Part shown: positions 53,705 through 62,316 of the stretch, in pieces
How the letters are laid out: each line of letters opens with the position of its first letter
Numbering within the stretch: the stretch's first letter is position 1
Assembly: GCA_964446865.1 (NCBI GenBank)
Contig: CAYURD010000001.1
Span: 124,001-188,000, forward strand
Source of the DNA: Glaciecola sp964446865
Lineage (GTDB): Bacteria > Pseudomonadota > Gammaproteobacteria > Enterobacterales > Alteromonadaceae
DNA length: 64,000 bases
Direction: 5' to 3'
Position numbers and translations under genes: made by a program
The notes under the pieces: generated by a model
What the model saw: only the letters and a program-made list of their open reading frames with translations
What the model was told of the DNA's origin: nothing
The model's database searches: none

Positions 53705-54667
53705 ATGACTTATTTAGCTTCAGCAAAACGGACGTTTAGCCAGCAAATTAGCGCATTACAAGCCTTACATGACGCATTAGACGGATCGTTTACTCACGCC
53801 TGCGAATTGTTGTTAAACTGCAAAGGCAAGGTGGTTGTGTCAGGTATGGGTAAATCTGGCCACATTGGAAAAAAAATCGCTGCGACATTAGCAAGCACTG
53901 GGACGCCTTCATTTTTTATGCACCCAGGAGAAGCCAATCATGGCGACTTTGGCATGCTAAGTACAGACGACGCCGTTATTGCCATATCAAACTCTGGTGA
54001 AACTGCCGAATTAAACGGCTTGTTACCTTCCATAAAACGCATCGGCGTTCCAATTATTGCCATCACCAATAAGCACGACAGTTATCTTGCAAAATTTGCT
54101 GATACCGTACTGACATTAAATGTAGCCAAAGAGTCTTGTGCGTTGGGCTTAGCACCAACAACGAGCACCACGGCAACGCTCGTGTTAGGTGACGCAATAG
54201 CCGTCGCCTTACTTGAAGAGAAAGGTTTCACTGCTGAAGATTTTGCGTTTTCGCATCCAGGTGGCGCCCTCGGAAAACGCTTAATCATGACGGTCAACGA
54301 TGTTATGGTTAAAGGCAGTGATATACCGATTGTAAACGACAATTCGAGTGTGTCTGATGCGCTATTAGAAATTTCAGCAAAAGGATTGGGAGTCACCGCC
54401 ATTATTGATGATACTCAAGTAATAATGGGGATTTTTAGCGATGGTGATTTGCGCCGCGCATTAGATAAAAAAATAGACATACATAGCACAGGAGTGAAAG
54501 AAGTCATGACCATGGGTGGCGTTAGTATAAAACAGTCAGCTTTAGCCGTTGATGCGCTAAATCTTATGCAAGAAAAGCGCATCAATGCGCTCTTTGTCAT
54601 TGATCAACATGACCGTCTTGTCGGTGCTTTAAATATGCATATGTTACTAAGGTCAGGGGTGGTGTAA
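53705..54667 (+). CDS. kdsD: Arabinose-5-phosphate isomerase KdsD
   Basis: A 320-residue protein with a SIS domain (about 35-175, VVSGMGKSGHIGKKIAATLASTG cut here to its start) followed by two CBS domains (about 205-320). It converts ribulose-5-phosphate to arabinose-5-phosphate, the first step to KDO for LPS. His and Glu in HPGEANHGDFGM belong to the active site. Its stop overlaps the kdsC start by one base. Confidence 0.96.
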   Translation: MTYLASAKRTFSQQISALQALHDALDGSFTHACELLLNCKGKVVVSGMGKSGHIGKKIAATLASTGTPSFFMHPGEANHGDFGMLSTDDAVIAISNSGETAELNGLLPSIKRIGVPIIAITNKHDSYLAKFADTVLTLNVAKESCALGLAPTTSTTATLVLGDAIAVALLEEKGFTAEDFAFSHPGGALGKRLIMTVNDVMVKGSDIPIVNDNSSVSDALLEISAKGLGVTAIIDDTQVIMGIFSDGDLRRALDKKIDIHSTGVKEVMTMGGVSIKQSALAVDALNLMQEKRINALFVIDQHDRLVGALNMHMLLRSGVV

Positions 54668-55251
54668 TGAGCGAACAATCTTATGCAACTCGAAATACAA
54701 CAACAGTAGATACCTTGTATCAGACAATTGACAAAGAAATTTACGACCGTTGCTATCAAATAAAAATGGTCGTGTTTGACGTAGATGGTGTGTTTAGTGA
54801 TGGCAACATTTATTTAGGAAATAATGGCGAGGAGCTCAAAGCATTTAATACTAAAGATGGGTATGGCATAAAAGCACTCGTAAAATGTGGCATTACCGTC
54901 GCTATTATCACTGGTAGAAAATCGAGCATAGTTGAGCAACGAATGCGCGCACTCAATGTCCAACATATATTGCAAGGTCGCGAAGATAAGCACAAGGCCT
55001 TGTCTGAACTTATGCGCGTTACTGGCTATCGTGAAAATAAAATCATGAGCATGGGAGACGATATGCCTGATTTAGCGATGTTTGCTCATAGCAATGTCAA
55101 AATCGCCACTGCTGATGCTCATCCTTTAGTTAAGCTTGAAGCCGATATAATAACCACTGTAGGCGGTGGCAAAGGCGCGGTACGCGAGGTATGCGACTTG
55201 ATACTGCAAGTTAACAATAAACTTGGCTACGTGCACGGCGCAAGCGTATGA
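54667..55251 (+). CDS. kdsC: KDO-8-phosphate phosphatase KdsC
   Basis: A 194-residue HAD phosphatase: VVFDVDGVFSDG (nucleophile Asp and general acid Asp about 39-41), Thr-Gly-Arg in IITGRKSS, and GDDMPDL near 125. It removes phosphate from KDO-8-P in LPS synthesis. Overlaps kdsD by 1 bp and lptC by 4 bp. Confidence 0.96.
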   Translation: MSEQSYATRNTTTVDTLYQTIDKEIYDRCYQIKMVVFDVDGVFSDGNIYLGNNGEELKAFNTKDGYGIKALVKCGITVAIITGRKSSIVEQRMRALNVQHILQGREDKHKALSELMRVTGYRENKIMSMGDDMPDLAMFAHSNVKIATADAHPLVKLEADIITTVGGGKGAVREVCDLILQVNNKLGYVHGASV

Positions 55252-55808
55252 ACAGAATAGGATGGAGTCTTGTTTTAGTTTTTGCTGCCGTGTTAATACT
55301 CTATCTGCCCATTTTGTTAGAAGACGAAGACGTGCAATCTGGACCTCGTAGCGACCCATCACTCATTCCTAACTATCAGGCGGTAAACTTACGCAGTCAA
55401 CTTTATGATGAAGAAGGACGACTTAGCCACCAAGTGGCTGCCGATAAAATGGAGCATTATGATGCCTTGGGATTTGCAGTATTTGAAAACCCCGTATACA
55501 CCTTGTTTTTAGATGACGGCGAGCCTTGGGAAGTAACAGCACAAGAAGGCACACTATACGCTAACAATCGAATTCAACTCGAAAAAGGCGTCAAAATCAC
55601 AAATCTGCGCTCAGACGAATACGTCAAACAAATCACAACAGAGTATATCGAAATCGATATTCAAGAAAAAACACTTAGCTCAAATGAAATGGTCACCATA
55701 AGTGGTGTAAATTATGACGTTACTAGTGTTGGTTTATTTGGTAATCTATCCACCCAACAATATGAGTTAAAAGAACATGTGCAAACTAAATTTAATCCAA
55801 CTCGCTAA
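55248..55808 (+). CDS. lptC: LPS export protein LptC
   Basis: A 186-residue protein with an N-terminal membrane helix (about 5-25) and a periplasmic beta-jellyroll domain. It joins LptB2FG to LptA and passes LPS into the periplasmic bridge. Start ATG overlaps the kdsC stop (ATGA). Its 3' end overlaps lptA by 32 bp. Confidence 0.93.
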   Translation: MNRIGWSLVLVFAAVLILYLPILLEDEDVQSGPRSDPSLIPNYQAVNLRSQLYDEEGRLSHQVAADKMEHYDALGFAVFENPVYTLFLDDGEPWEVTAQEGTLYANNRIQLEKGVKITNLRSDEYVKQITTEYIEIDIQEKTLSSNEMVTISGVNYDVTSVGLFGNLSTQQYELKEHVQTKFNPTR

Positions 55809-56445
55809 ATCCACTATCAGGCTAGTTGCAGGTTTTTGTGCTAATGCACGCACTAGTTTAGTTACCGTTTTAAGAGATAGCCTCGCAATCAAATTGTGCC
55901 CATTACTGTTGATGTGCAGTGTTAGTTTGGTCACAGCCGCGCCTTTTCAAGAATTGACCAACACCGTCGAGTCAAGCACCAGTACGATTGAGACCGACTT
56001 TACATTACCCGTCACAGCCGCTTCTAAACATCAGTCACTCGACGGGAAAAAGCGCACCTCTATTTTTATTGATGATGTTATTATCCGCCAAGGCAGCTTA
56101 GAAATTTTAGCCGACAGAGTAGAAGCGAACGCCTCAGCAGGGAAAGGCAAAGAAGTGATTACGGCAAATGGAACGCCCGCTAGCTATACACAGCGTCTAG
56201 CCGATGGAAGCTTAGTAGTCGCGAGCGCTAACGAAATTATATATGAAGTTGAATCAAGAACAATATCGCTAAAAGGTAACGCAGCGATTTCGCAAAATGA
56301 TGTAAAAGTGAACGGCGATTCAATTGCCTTTGATATGGCCAAAGAGCAAATTATCGCATCAGGCGAAGGCGACGAAGGCGTAACAACCGTGCTAAGTCCG
56401 GGTGCGTTCGTCAGCCCACAAAGTGATAATGACGAACAACCCTGA
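55777..56445 (+). CDS. lptA: LPS transport periplasmic protein LptA
   Basis: A 222-residue protein of the OstA/LptA jellyroll family: SIFIDDVIIRQGSLEILADRVEA and SRTISLKGNAAISQNDVKVNGDSI are typical. It forms the bridge carrying LPS between membranes. The only good start lies 32 bp inside lptC, giving an unusually long N-region (about 35 residues) before the signal-peptide core (LCPLLLMCSVSLVTAA). No better in-frame start was found. lptB follows after 36 bp. Confidence 0.92.
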   Translation: MCKLNLIQLAKSTIRLVAGFCANARTSLVTVLRDSLAIKLCPLLLMCSVSLVTAAPFQELTNTVESSTSTIETDFTLPVTAASKHQSLDGKKRTSIFIDDVIIRQGSLEILADRVEANASAGKGKEVITANGTPASYTQRLADGSLVVASANEIIYEVESRTISLKGNAAISQNDVKVNGDSIAFDMAKEQIIASGEGDEGVTTVLSPGAFVSPQSDNDEQP

Positions 56446-56481
56446 GTAAAGTTGAAGGACTAATTTGAAGGACGATAAATA

Positions 56482-57210
56482 GTGGCAAGTACCCTATCTG
56501 CAAAGAACTTGGCGAAGTCTTACAAAGCGAGACAAGTTGTCAGAGATGTAAGCATTGAAGTATCGACTGGACAGATAGTTGGGCTGTTAGGCCCTAATGG
56601 CGCAGGCAAAACGACGACGTTTTATATGATTGTCGGCTTAGTCCCACTTGATAAAGGCGATATATACATTGATCAAGTCAATATGAGTGTTGAACCTATG
56701 CATGAAAGGGCTCGACATGGGATTGGCTACTTGCCGCAAGAAGCATCTATTTTCAGAAAACTAAGCGTTTATGAAAATTTGATGGCTATTTTGCAAATTA
56801 GGCAAGACATCTCTAAAAACCAGCGCGAGCAAATAGCCGACGAATTACTCGACGATTTTAACATTAATCATATTCGTAACAGCTTGGGTATGAGCTTGTC
56901 GGGCGGAGAGCGAAGACGAGTTGAAATAGCGCGCGCACTCGCAGCTAATCCAAAATTTATTTTATTGGACGAACCCTTTGCCGGCGTTGACCCGATCTCT
57001 GTTAATGATATTAAAAAAATCATTTACCAATTAAAAGAACGGGGGATTGGCGTATTAATCACCGATCATAATGTCAAAGAAACACTCGATGTATGTGAAA
57101 AAGCGTACATAGTTAGTCACGGAGAGCTTATCGCATCGGGTTCTGCCGAAGAAGTACTGTCGAATCAAACAGTAAGGGATGTTTATTTGGGTGAGCAATT
57201 TGCGCTATAA
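56482..57210 (+). CDS. lptB: LPS export ATPase LptB
   Basis: A 242-residue ABC ATPase starting at GTG 56482 with GAAGGA upstream. Walker A GPNGAGKTTTF (about 38), Q-loop LPQEASIF, signature LSGGERRRVEIARAL (about 140), Walker B FILLDEPFAGVDPIS, and the His switch in ITDHNVKE. It powers LPS extraction with LptFG and LptC. Confidence 0.97.
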   Translation: MASTLSAKNLAKSYKARQVVRDVSIEVSTGQIVGLLGPNGAGKTTTFYMIVGLVPLDKGDIYIDQVNMSVEPMHERARHGIGYLPQEASIFRKLSVYENLMAILQIRQDISKNQREQIADELLDDFNINHIRNSLGMSLSGGERRRVEIARALAANPKFILLDEPFAGVDPISVNDIKKIIYQLKERGIGVLITDHNVKETLDVCEKAYIVSHGELIASGSAEEVLSNQTVRDVYLGEQFAL

Positions 57211-57301
57211 ACCGTTAAAAGTGCTTAAAAAAGTGTTTCAGAATTTTTAAATATACGTACAATGATAAGTAAGAGTAGGAAAAGGTAACTAACGCCAACA
57301 C

Positions 57302-58837
57302 ATGAAGCCCTCTTTACAGTTAAAGTTCAGTCAACAGCTGACCATGACACCACAATTGCAACAAGCGATAAAGCTCTTGCAACTCTCGACACTTGACCTA
57401 CAACAAGAAATTCAAGAAGCATTAGAATCAAACCCACTATTAGAAACCGCAGAAAACACCGAAAGTGAATACACCGCGTCTGATTCGAACAATAGTGACG
57501 CACAAACGCTAGATTCACGCACAGACAACGAACAAAACAGCAGCAAAGTAGAAACAGTCGATGCATCCACCGCTAATGGAGAGAGTGATGTTAGCGATCC
57601 GATGGATAGCCACGAGGCACTTGAAAATCGAGATTTACCAAATGATCTTCCCCTCGACAGCTCATGGGAAGAATATTTAGGCTCAACCTCAGCGCCAACT
57701 CGCATGACAGGTGCAAATCCTGACGATGACTATGTGTTTCAAGGTGAAACCACTGAATCAATCCAAGACCATTTAATGTGGCAGGTCGAATTAACACATT
57801 TTAGTGATATTGATAAATCAATTGCGATTGCGATAATCGATTCTATTGACGAATCTGGTTACTTAACCATCTCTAGCGAAGAGTTGCTTGAAAGTTTGGA
57901 CAACGAAGAAATTGAATTAGATGAGATTGAATGCGTGCTAAAACGGGTACAGCGTTTCGATCCAATAGGCTCAGGAGCGCGCACCGTAACCGAATGCCTA
58001 CTTGTGCAGCTTGAACAATTTGATGAACAAACCCCTTGGCTTAGTCAAGCTCGGGATTTAATAACCGAACATGCTGATTTACTGAGTAGTAAGGACTATC
58101 GGACCTTAATGCGTAAAACGCGCCTTAAAGAAGAGCAGCTTCGGGAAGTAATGCGTTTACTTAAAACGCTAAATCCCCGTCCAGGAAGCGTGATTTCAGC
58201 CAGAGAACCCGAATACATAGTGCCTGATGTAAACGTATATAAGAAAAAAGGTGTGTGGACGGTTGAGCTAAATAATGAAGCTTTGCCAGCATTAACCGTT
58301 AATGAAACGTACGCAAAACTATCAAAAACAACAAATAATCCGAACGATTCTCAATATATAAAGTCTCATTTACAAGAAGCTAAATGGTTTATAAAAAGTT
58401 TAGAGAGTCGTAACGAAACCCTATTGAAAGTGTCGCACTGTATAGTCGCCAAGCAGAGAGAGTTTTTTGAACTTGGCCCAGAGAAGATGCAACCCATGGT
58501 GCTAAACGATGTTGCCGAGATGGTAGACATGCACGAATCGACTATTTCTAGGGTGACCACGCAAAAATATATGCATACGCCACGTGGTATTTTTGAATTG
58601 AAATATTTCTTTTCGTCTCACGTATCTACTGAATCTGGCGAAAATTGCTCTTCTACCGCGATTCGTGCATTTATTAAAAAACTAGTGGCTGATGAGCCTG
58701 CAAATAAACCATTAAGTGATAGCAAAATTGCGCAAATGCTCGCTGACAAAGGTATTAATGTTGCTCGGCGAACAATTGCAAAATACAGGGAATCATTGAA
58801 TATTCCCCCTTCAAATCAACGAAAAAGCCTTGTTTAA
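57302..58837 (+). CDS. rpoN: RNA polymerase sigma-54 factor
   Basis: A 511-residue sigma-54. Region I is Gln/Leu-rich (LKFSQQLTMTPQLQQAIKLL in residues 7-26), an acidic region II follows (about 50-120), then the core-binding domain, helix-turn-helix (about 385-405, VADMVDMHESTISRVT-like) and the RpoN box ARRTIAKYRE (about 494). It directs transcription with activators for nitrogen and other functions. It lies after lptB and before hpf, the usual order. Confidence 0.98.
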   Translation: MKPSLQLKFSQQLTMTPQLQQAIKLLQLSTLDLQQEIQEALESNPLLETAENTESEYTASDSNNSDAQTLDSRTDNEQNSSKVETVDASTANGESDVSDPMDSHEALENRDLPNDLPLDSSWEEYLGSTSAPTRMTGANPDDDYVFQGETTESIQDHLMWQVELTHFSDIDKSIAIAIIDSIDESGYLTISSEELLESLDNEEIELDEIECVLKRVQRFDPIGSGARTVTECLLVQLEQFDEQTPWLSQARDLITEHADLLSSKDYRTLMRKTRLKEEQLREVMRLLKTLNPRPGSVISAREPEYIVPDVNVYKKKGVWTVELNNEALPALTVNETYAKLSKTTNNPNDSQYIKSHLQEAKWFIKSLESRNETLLKVSHCIVAKQREFFELGPEKMQPMVLNDVAEMVDMHESTISRVTTQKYMHTPRGIFELKYFFSSHVSTESGENCSSTAIRAFIKKLVADEPANKPLSDSKIAQMLADKGINVARRTIAKYRESLNIPPSNQRKSLV

Positions 58838-58862
58838 GGCAATGTAAAAGAGGACCAATAAT

Positions 58863-59150
58863 ATGCAAATTAACCTTACCGGTCATCACGTCGATATCAC
58901 TGACTCGTTACGAAATTACGTCGATACAAAATTTGAAAAGCTAGAACGGCACTTTGATCATATTAATAATGTTCACGTCATTTTAAACGTTGAAAAGCTA
59001 AACCAAAAAGCTGAAGCGACTATGCATCTCAATGGTGGTGAAGTGTTCGCCAACTCAGAGCATACAGACATGTACGCAGCGATAGACTCATTAATAGACA
59101 AACTCGATAGACAAGTCATTAAACATAAAGAAAAACTGAAACGCCACTAA
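58863..59150 (+). CDS. hpf: Ribosome hibernation promoting factor (short form)
   Basis: A 95-residue HPF/YfiA protein: MQINLTGHHVDITDSLRNYV at the start, HFDHINNVHVIL, and EKLKRH at the end. The short form promotes 100S ribosome dimers with RMF in gammaproteobacteria. It lies 25 bp after rpoN, as is usual. Confidence 0.96.
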   Translation: MQINLTGHHVDITDSLRNYVDTKFEKLERHFDHINNVHVILNVEKLNQKAEATMHLNGGEVFANSEHTDMYAAIDSLIDKLDRQVIKHKEKLKRH

Positions 59151-59159
59151 GCATTATCT

Positions 59160-59603
59160 ATGATCATTAATGACATCATTTCACTTGACCGAACTCAATG
59201 TTCGGTTGAGTGCCAAAGTAAAAAACGGATTTTTGAAGTAATCTCTGAAATCGCTGTACAACAATCCCCTGAATTAGACCAAGTCGAAGTACTATCTAGT
59301 TTGCTTAGCCGAGAAAAAATGGGCAGCACTGGGATTGGGCATGGCATTGCCATTCCACACGGCAAAATTACCGGCTTAAGCCAAATGATTGCGGTTATTG
59401 TCACTAGCAACCAGCCTATCGAGTTTGATGCAATTGACAGCCAACCCGTGGATATATTTTTTGCGATATTAGTACCAGAAGAGCAAACTGACAAGCACAT
59501 CCAAGCATTGTCTGGTATCGCCCGAAAACTTAGTAACAAAGATACTGTAAAAGCGATTAGAAGCGCCAACAATAAAAACGAGATAGTAGCCGCACTCGCG
59601 TAA
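59160..59603 (+). CDS. ptsN: Nitrogen PTS EIIA protein PtsN
   Basis: A 147-residue EIIA-Ntr domain with the phosphorylated His in GIAIPHGK (about 68). It is phosphorylated by NPr (encoded downstream) and regulates potassium transport and other functions in E. coli. It lies 9 bp after hpf. Confidence 0.96.
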   Translation: MIINDIISLDRTQCSVECQSKKRIFEVISEIAVQQSPELDQVEVLSSLLSREKMGSTGIGHGIAIPHGKITGLSQMIAVIVTSNQPIEFDAIDSQPVDIFFAILVPEEQTDKHIQALSGIARKLSNKDTVKAIRSANNKNEIVAALA

Positions 59604-59608
59604 CATAT

Positions 59609-59685
59609 TAGCACTACCAAATTAGCTCTACCAAATTGGCTCTGTCAACTGGCTCTGTCAACTGGCTCTGTCAAACTGGCTCTGT
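59609..59685. repeat. 13-14-bp tandem repeat between ptsN and rapZ
   Basis: About six units in a row. The clear ones are TGGCTCTGTCAAC at 59637-59649 and 59650-59662 (identical), one with an extra A at 59663-59676, and a partial one at 59677-59685. Two earlier degenerate units (59609-59622 and 59623-59636) read TAGCnCTACCAAAT. The array is entirely intergenic, 46 bp before rapZ. Confidence 0.85.
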
Positions 59686-59731
59686 ATAAATAACACGCCA
59701 ACAAACATGTAAACTACCAAAAGGCCATAAA

Positions 59732-60622
59732 ATGAAATTACTCATAATTAGCGGTAGATCAGGCTCTGGTAAGTCTATTGCACTTCGTGCCTTAGAAGAT
59801 TTGGGTTACTACTGTGTTGACAATATCCCCGTCGCCCTCCTTCCTACACTGACACATACCATTGTTGAGCAGCACGAATTAGTTGCGGTCAGTGTGGATG
59901 TAAGAAATATTCCTGAATCCGATAACGAAATTGCCGAACTCTTAAATTACCTACCCGAGTTTTGGGAAATCACGATTATCTTTTTAGATGCCAGCGATGA
60001 TGTACTCATAAAAAGATACAGTGAAACACGTCGATTGCACCCATTATTTAAACGAAGCAATTCATTGATTGATGCGATTAACGAGGAACGGGCTATACTT
60101 GTGCCGTTAGCCGAGAAAGCTGATCTGCATATCACAACAGACGATCTATCGGTGCATGATCTCGCCGAACTAGTTCGCGAAAGAGTGCTTGGTAAAAAAA
60201 GCTCAGACTTAATTATTGTTTTTGAATCATTTGGATTTAAGTATGGTATTCCAAAAGACGCAGATTATGTATTTGATGTGCGTTTTTTACCTAATCCTCA
60301 CTGGGATCCCGACTTGCGGCCATTAACGGGCCTAGACGGCCCTGTTGAATTATTTTTATCGGGCCAGCCTCTTGTGATGAAGCTTATTTGGCAAATTCAG
60401 AACTTTGTGACGACTTGGCTGCCGCATTTAGAGCGGAATAATCGTTCGTATGTCACCATTGCCATTGGTTGTACAGGTGGACAGCATCGTTCAGTTTTTG
60501 TTGCGCAGAACTTAGCAGAAGCGTTTAAGGCAAGTCATGGCGATGTTCAAGTTAAACATCGGGAGTTGGGATCAAGTAAAGCACTAGAACATTCTGCAGA
60601 AAATACGACTCAAAGCACCTAG
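59732..60622 (+). CDS. rapZ: RNase adapter protein RapZ
   Basis: A 296-residue protein with a Walker A GRSGSGKSIALRAL (about 8-21) and the C-terminal GCTGGQHRSVF region (about 249). RapZ binds small RNAs such as GlmZ and hands them to RNase E in E. coli, linking to amino-sugar synthesis. AAGG lies 7 nt before the ATG. It is separated from ptsN by 128 bp of repeats. Confidence 0.96.
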   Translation: MKLLIISGRSGSGKSIALRALEDLGYYCVDNIPVALLPTLTHTIVEQHELVAVSVDVRNIPESDNEIAELLNYLPEFWEITIIFLDASDDVLIKRYSETRRLHPLFKRSNSLIDAINEERAILVPLAEKADLHITTDDLSVHDLAELVRERVLGKKSSDLIIVFESFGFKYGIPKDADYVFDVRFLPNPHWDPDLRPLTGLDGPVELFLSGQPLVMKLIWQIQNFVTTWLPHLERNNRSYVTIAIGCTGGQHRSVFVAQNLAEAFKASHGDVQVKHRELGSSKALEHSAENTTQST

Positions 60623-60670
60623 CCTTAGCCAGCACGAGCAGTAGATAAATGCAGAAGGAGTATACGCGTT

Positions 60671-60943
60671 ATGAAAGTAGTAAAAACCTTAACTATCTTA
60701 AACAAACTTGGTTTACATGCTCGCGCAGCAACTAAATTAGTGCAAATTGCAAATAGCTATACCTGCGATATTCAACTACAACAGGGCGATCAAAGCGCGC
60801 CCGCCAACAGTGTTCTTGCCTTACTAATGCTAGAAAGCAGTCAAGGAAAGCAAGTTACTGTTAGTTGTGAAGGCGAAGACGCTCAATCTGCCTTAGATGA
60901 AATAGAGTACTTGATCGTTAACAAATTTGATGAAGGCGAATAA
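60671..60943 (+). CDS. ptsO: Phosphocarrier NPr (PtsO)
   Basis: A 90-residue HPr-like protein with the phospho-His in LGLHARAATKLVQ (His about 16) and a Ser region at about 46 (ANSVLALLMLESSQGK). It transfers phosphate from EI-Ntr to PtsN. Encoded 48 bp after rapZ with AGAAGGAG-type ribosome site upstream. ptsP is not in the window. Confidence 0.95.
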   Translation: MKVVKTLTILNKLGLHARAATKLVQIANSYTCDIQLQQGDQSAPANSVLALLMLESSQGKQVTVSCEGEDAQSALDEIEYLIVNKFDEGE

Positions 60944-60955
60944 CACGACACAAAT

Positions 60956-62314
60956 ATGTCCGAAACCCTAGACGCAAGTAATACACAAGCTCGACTAATC
61001 AGCATTAATGATTCTCTTAGTGCCGGTGCATTTGTGCGCGTACGTAGCTTGCTTCATAACATACCTGCTGGTGATGTTGCTTTATTATTAGAGTCGTCCC
61101 CCACCAAAACGCGCACACAATTATGGAAGATGCTAGATGCAGACTTTCATGGTGATGTGTTAGAAGAATTATCTGAAGACGTTCGTAATGGCATTATTAG
61201 CAAAATGATGCCATCTAGTGTTGTTGATGCACTAGAAGACATGGACACCGATGACCTAGCTGAAACGCTAAGCACGCTACCAGAGGATGTCTTACAAAGC
61301 ATATTGACGTCAATGGACGCGCAAGACCGCCAACGCGCAGAAAAAGCCTTGTCTTATGGAGAAGACACCGCCGGCTTTATTATGAATACCGACACCATCA
61401 CTTTGCGCCCTGAAGTGAGTATTGACGTGGTCATCCGATACTTACGCCTTAAGTCTGAATTACCTGAAAATACCGATACCTTGTATGTTGTCAACCGGCA
61501 AGATACGCTTATTGGCACCGTTTCGTTAGCTCGTTTATTAACCTCACACCCTGAGGTTAGCGTTGCAGAAATAATGGACGATGAACCCGACTCGCTCAAC
61601 GCTAATTTGCAAGAACGCGAAGTCGCCAGCATGTTTGAGCGCTATGATTGGTTATCGGCGGCGGTGGTAAATGAAGAAGGCAAGCTACTTGGACGTATTA
61701 CTATTGATGATGTTGTTGACATCATCAGGGAAGATGCCGAACACTCGATGATGAGTATGGCGGGCTTAGATGACGAAGAAGATACATTTGCGCCTGTGGG
61801 TCAATCAACCAAGCGCCGTTCTGTATGGCTAGGCGTGAATTTAGTCACCGCATTGCTAGCTGCCGCAGTAAGCGATATGTTTGAAGCAACATTGAGTCAA
61901 CTCGCCGTACTGGCCATTTTAAACACCATCGTCCCTAGTATGGGCGGTGTGGCAGGCAATCAAACCCTGACGCTAGTTATACGCGGTATGGCGCTTGGCC
62001 ACGTATCAAATACAAACAGCTTATGGTTGGTTAGAAAAGAGCTCGCTATCGGATTCTTAAACGGTTTAATTTGGGCAAGTTTAATCGCATCGGTAATTGC
62101 ATTGTGGAAACAAGATTATGTGCTTGGCGGTGTTATTGCATTTGCCATGATGATGAACATGATTGCCGCAGGCCTAGCAGGTGCCACCTTACCGATTGTG
62201 ATGAAAAAGATGAACATTGACCCCGCATTAGCTGGCAGTGTTATCTTGACGACCATCACCGACGTCGTCGGTATTTTTGCCTTTTTAGGCACAGCGACAT
62301 TGTTTTTACTGTAA
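60956..62314 (+). CDS. mgtE: Magnesium transporter MgtE
   Basis: A 452-residue protein with a helical N domain (about 20-130), two CBS domains (about 135-260) and a five-helix membrane part (about 285-450). The pore region reads PSMGGVAGNQTLTLVIRGMALGHV. MgtE is a magnesium channel gated by cytoplasmic magnesium binding. It lies 12 bp after ptsO and ends 2 bp before the convergent arcB stop. Confidence 0.95.
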   Translation: MSETLDASNTQARLISINDSLSAGAFVRVRSLLHNIPAGDVALLLESSPTKTRTQLWKMLDADFHGDVLEELSEDVRNGIISKMMPSSVVDALEDMDTDDLAETLSTLPEDVLQSILTSMDAQDRQRAEKALSYGEDTAGFIMNTDTITLRPEVSIDVVIRYLRLKSELPENTDTLYVVNRQDTLIGTVSLARLLTSHPEVSVAEIMDDEPDSLNANLQEREVASMFERYDWLSAAVVNEEGKLLGRITIDDVVDIIREDAEHSMMSMAGLDDEEDTFAPVGQSTKRRSVWLGVNLVTALLAAAVSDMFEATLSQLAVLAILNTIVPSMGGVAGNQTLTLVIRGMALGHVSNTNSLWLVRKELAIGFLNGLIWASLIASVIALWKQDYVLGGVIAFAMMMNMIAAGLAGATLPIVMKKMNIDPALAGSVILTTITDVVGIFAFLGTATLFLL

Positions 62315-62316
62315 AG

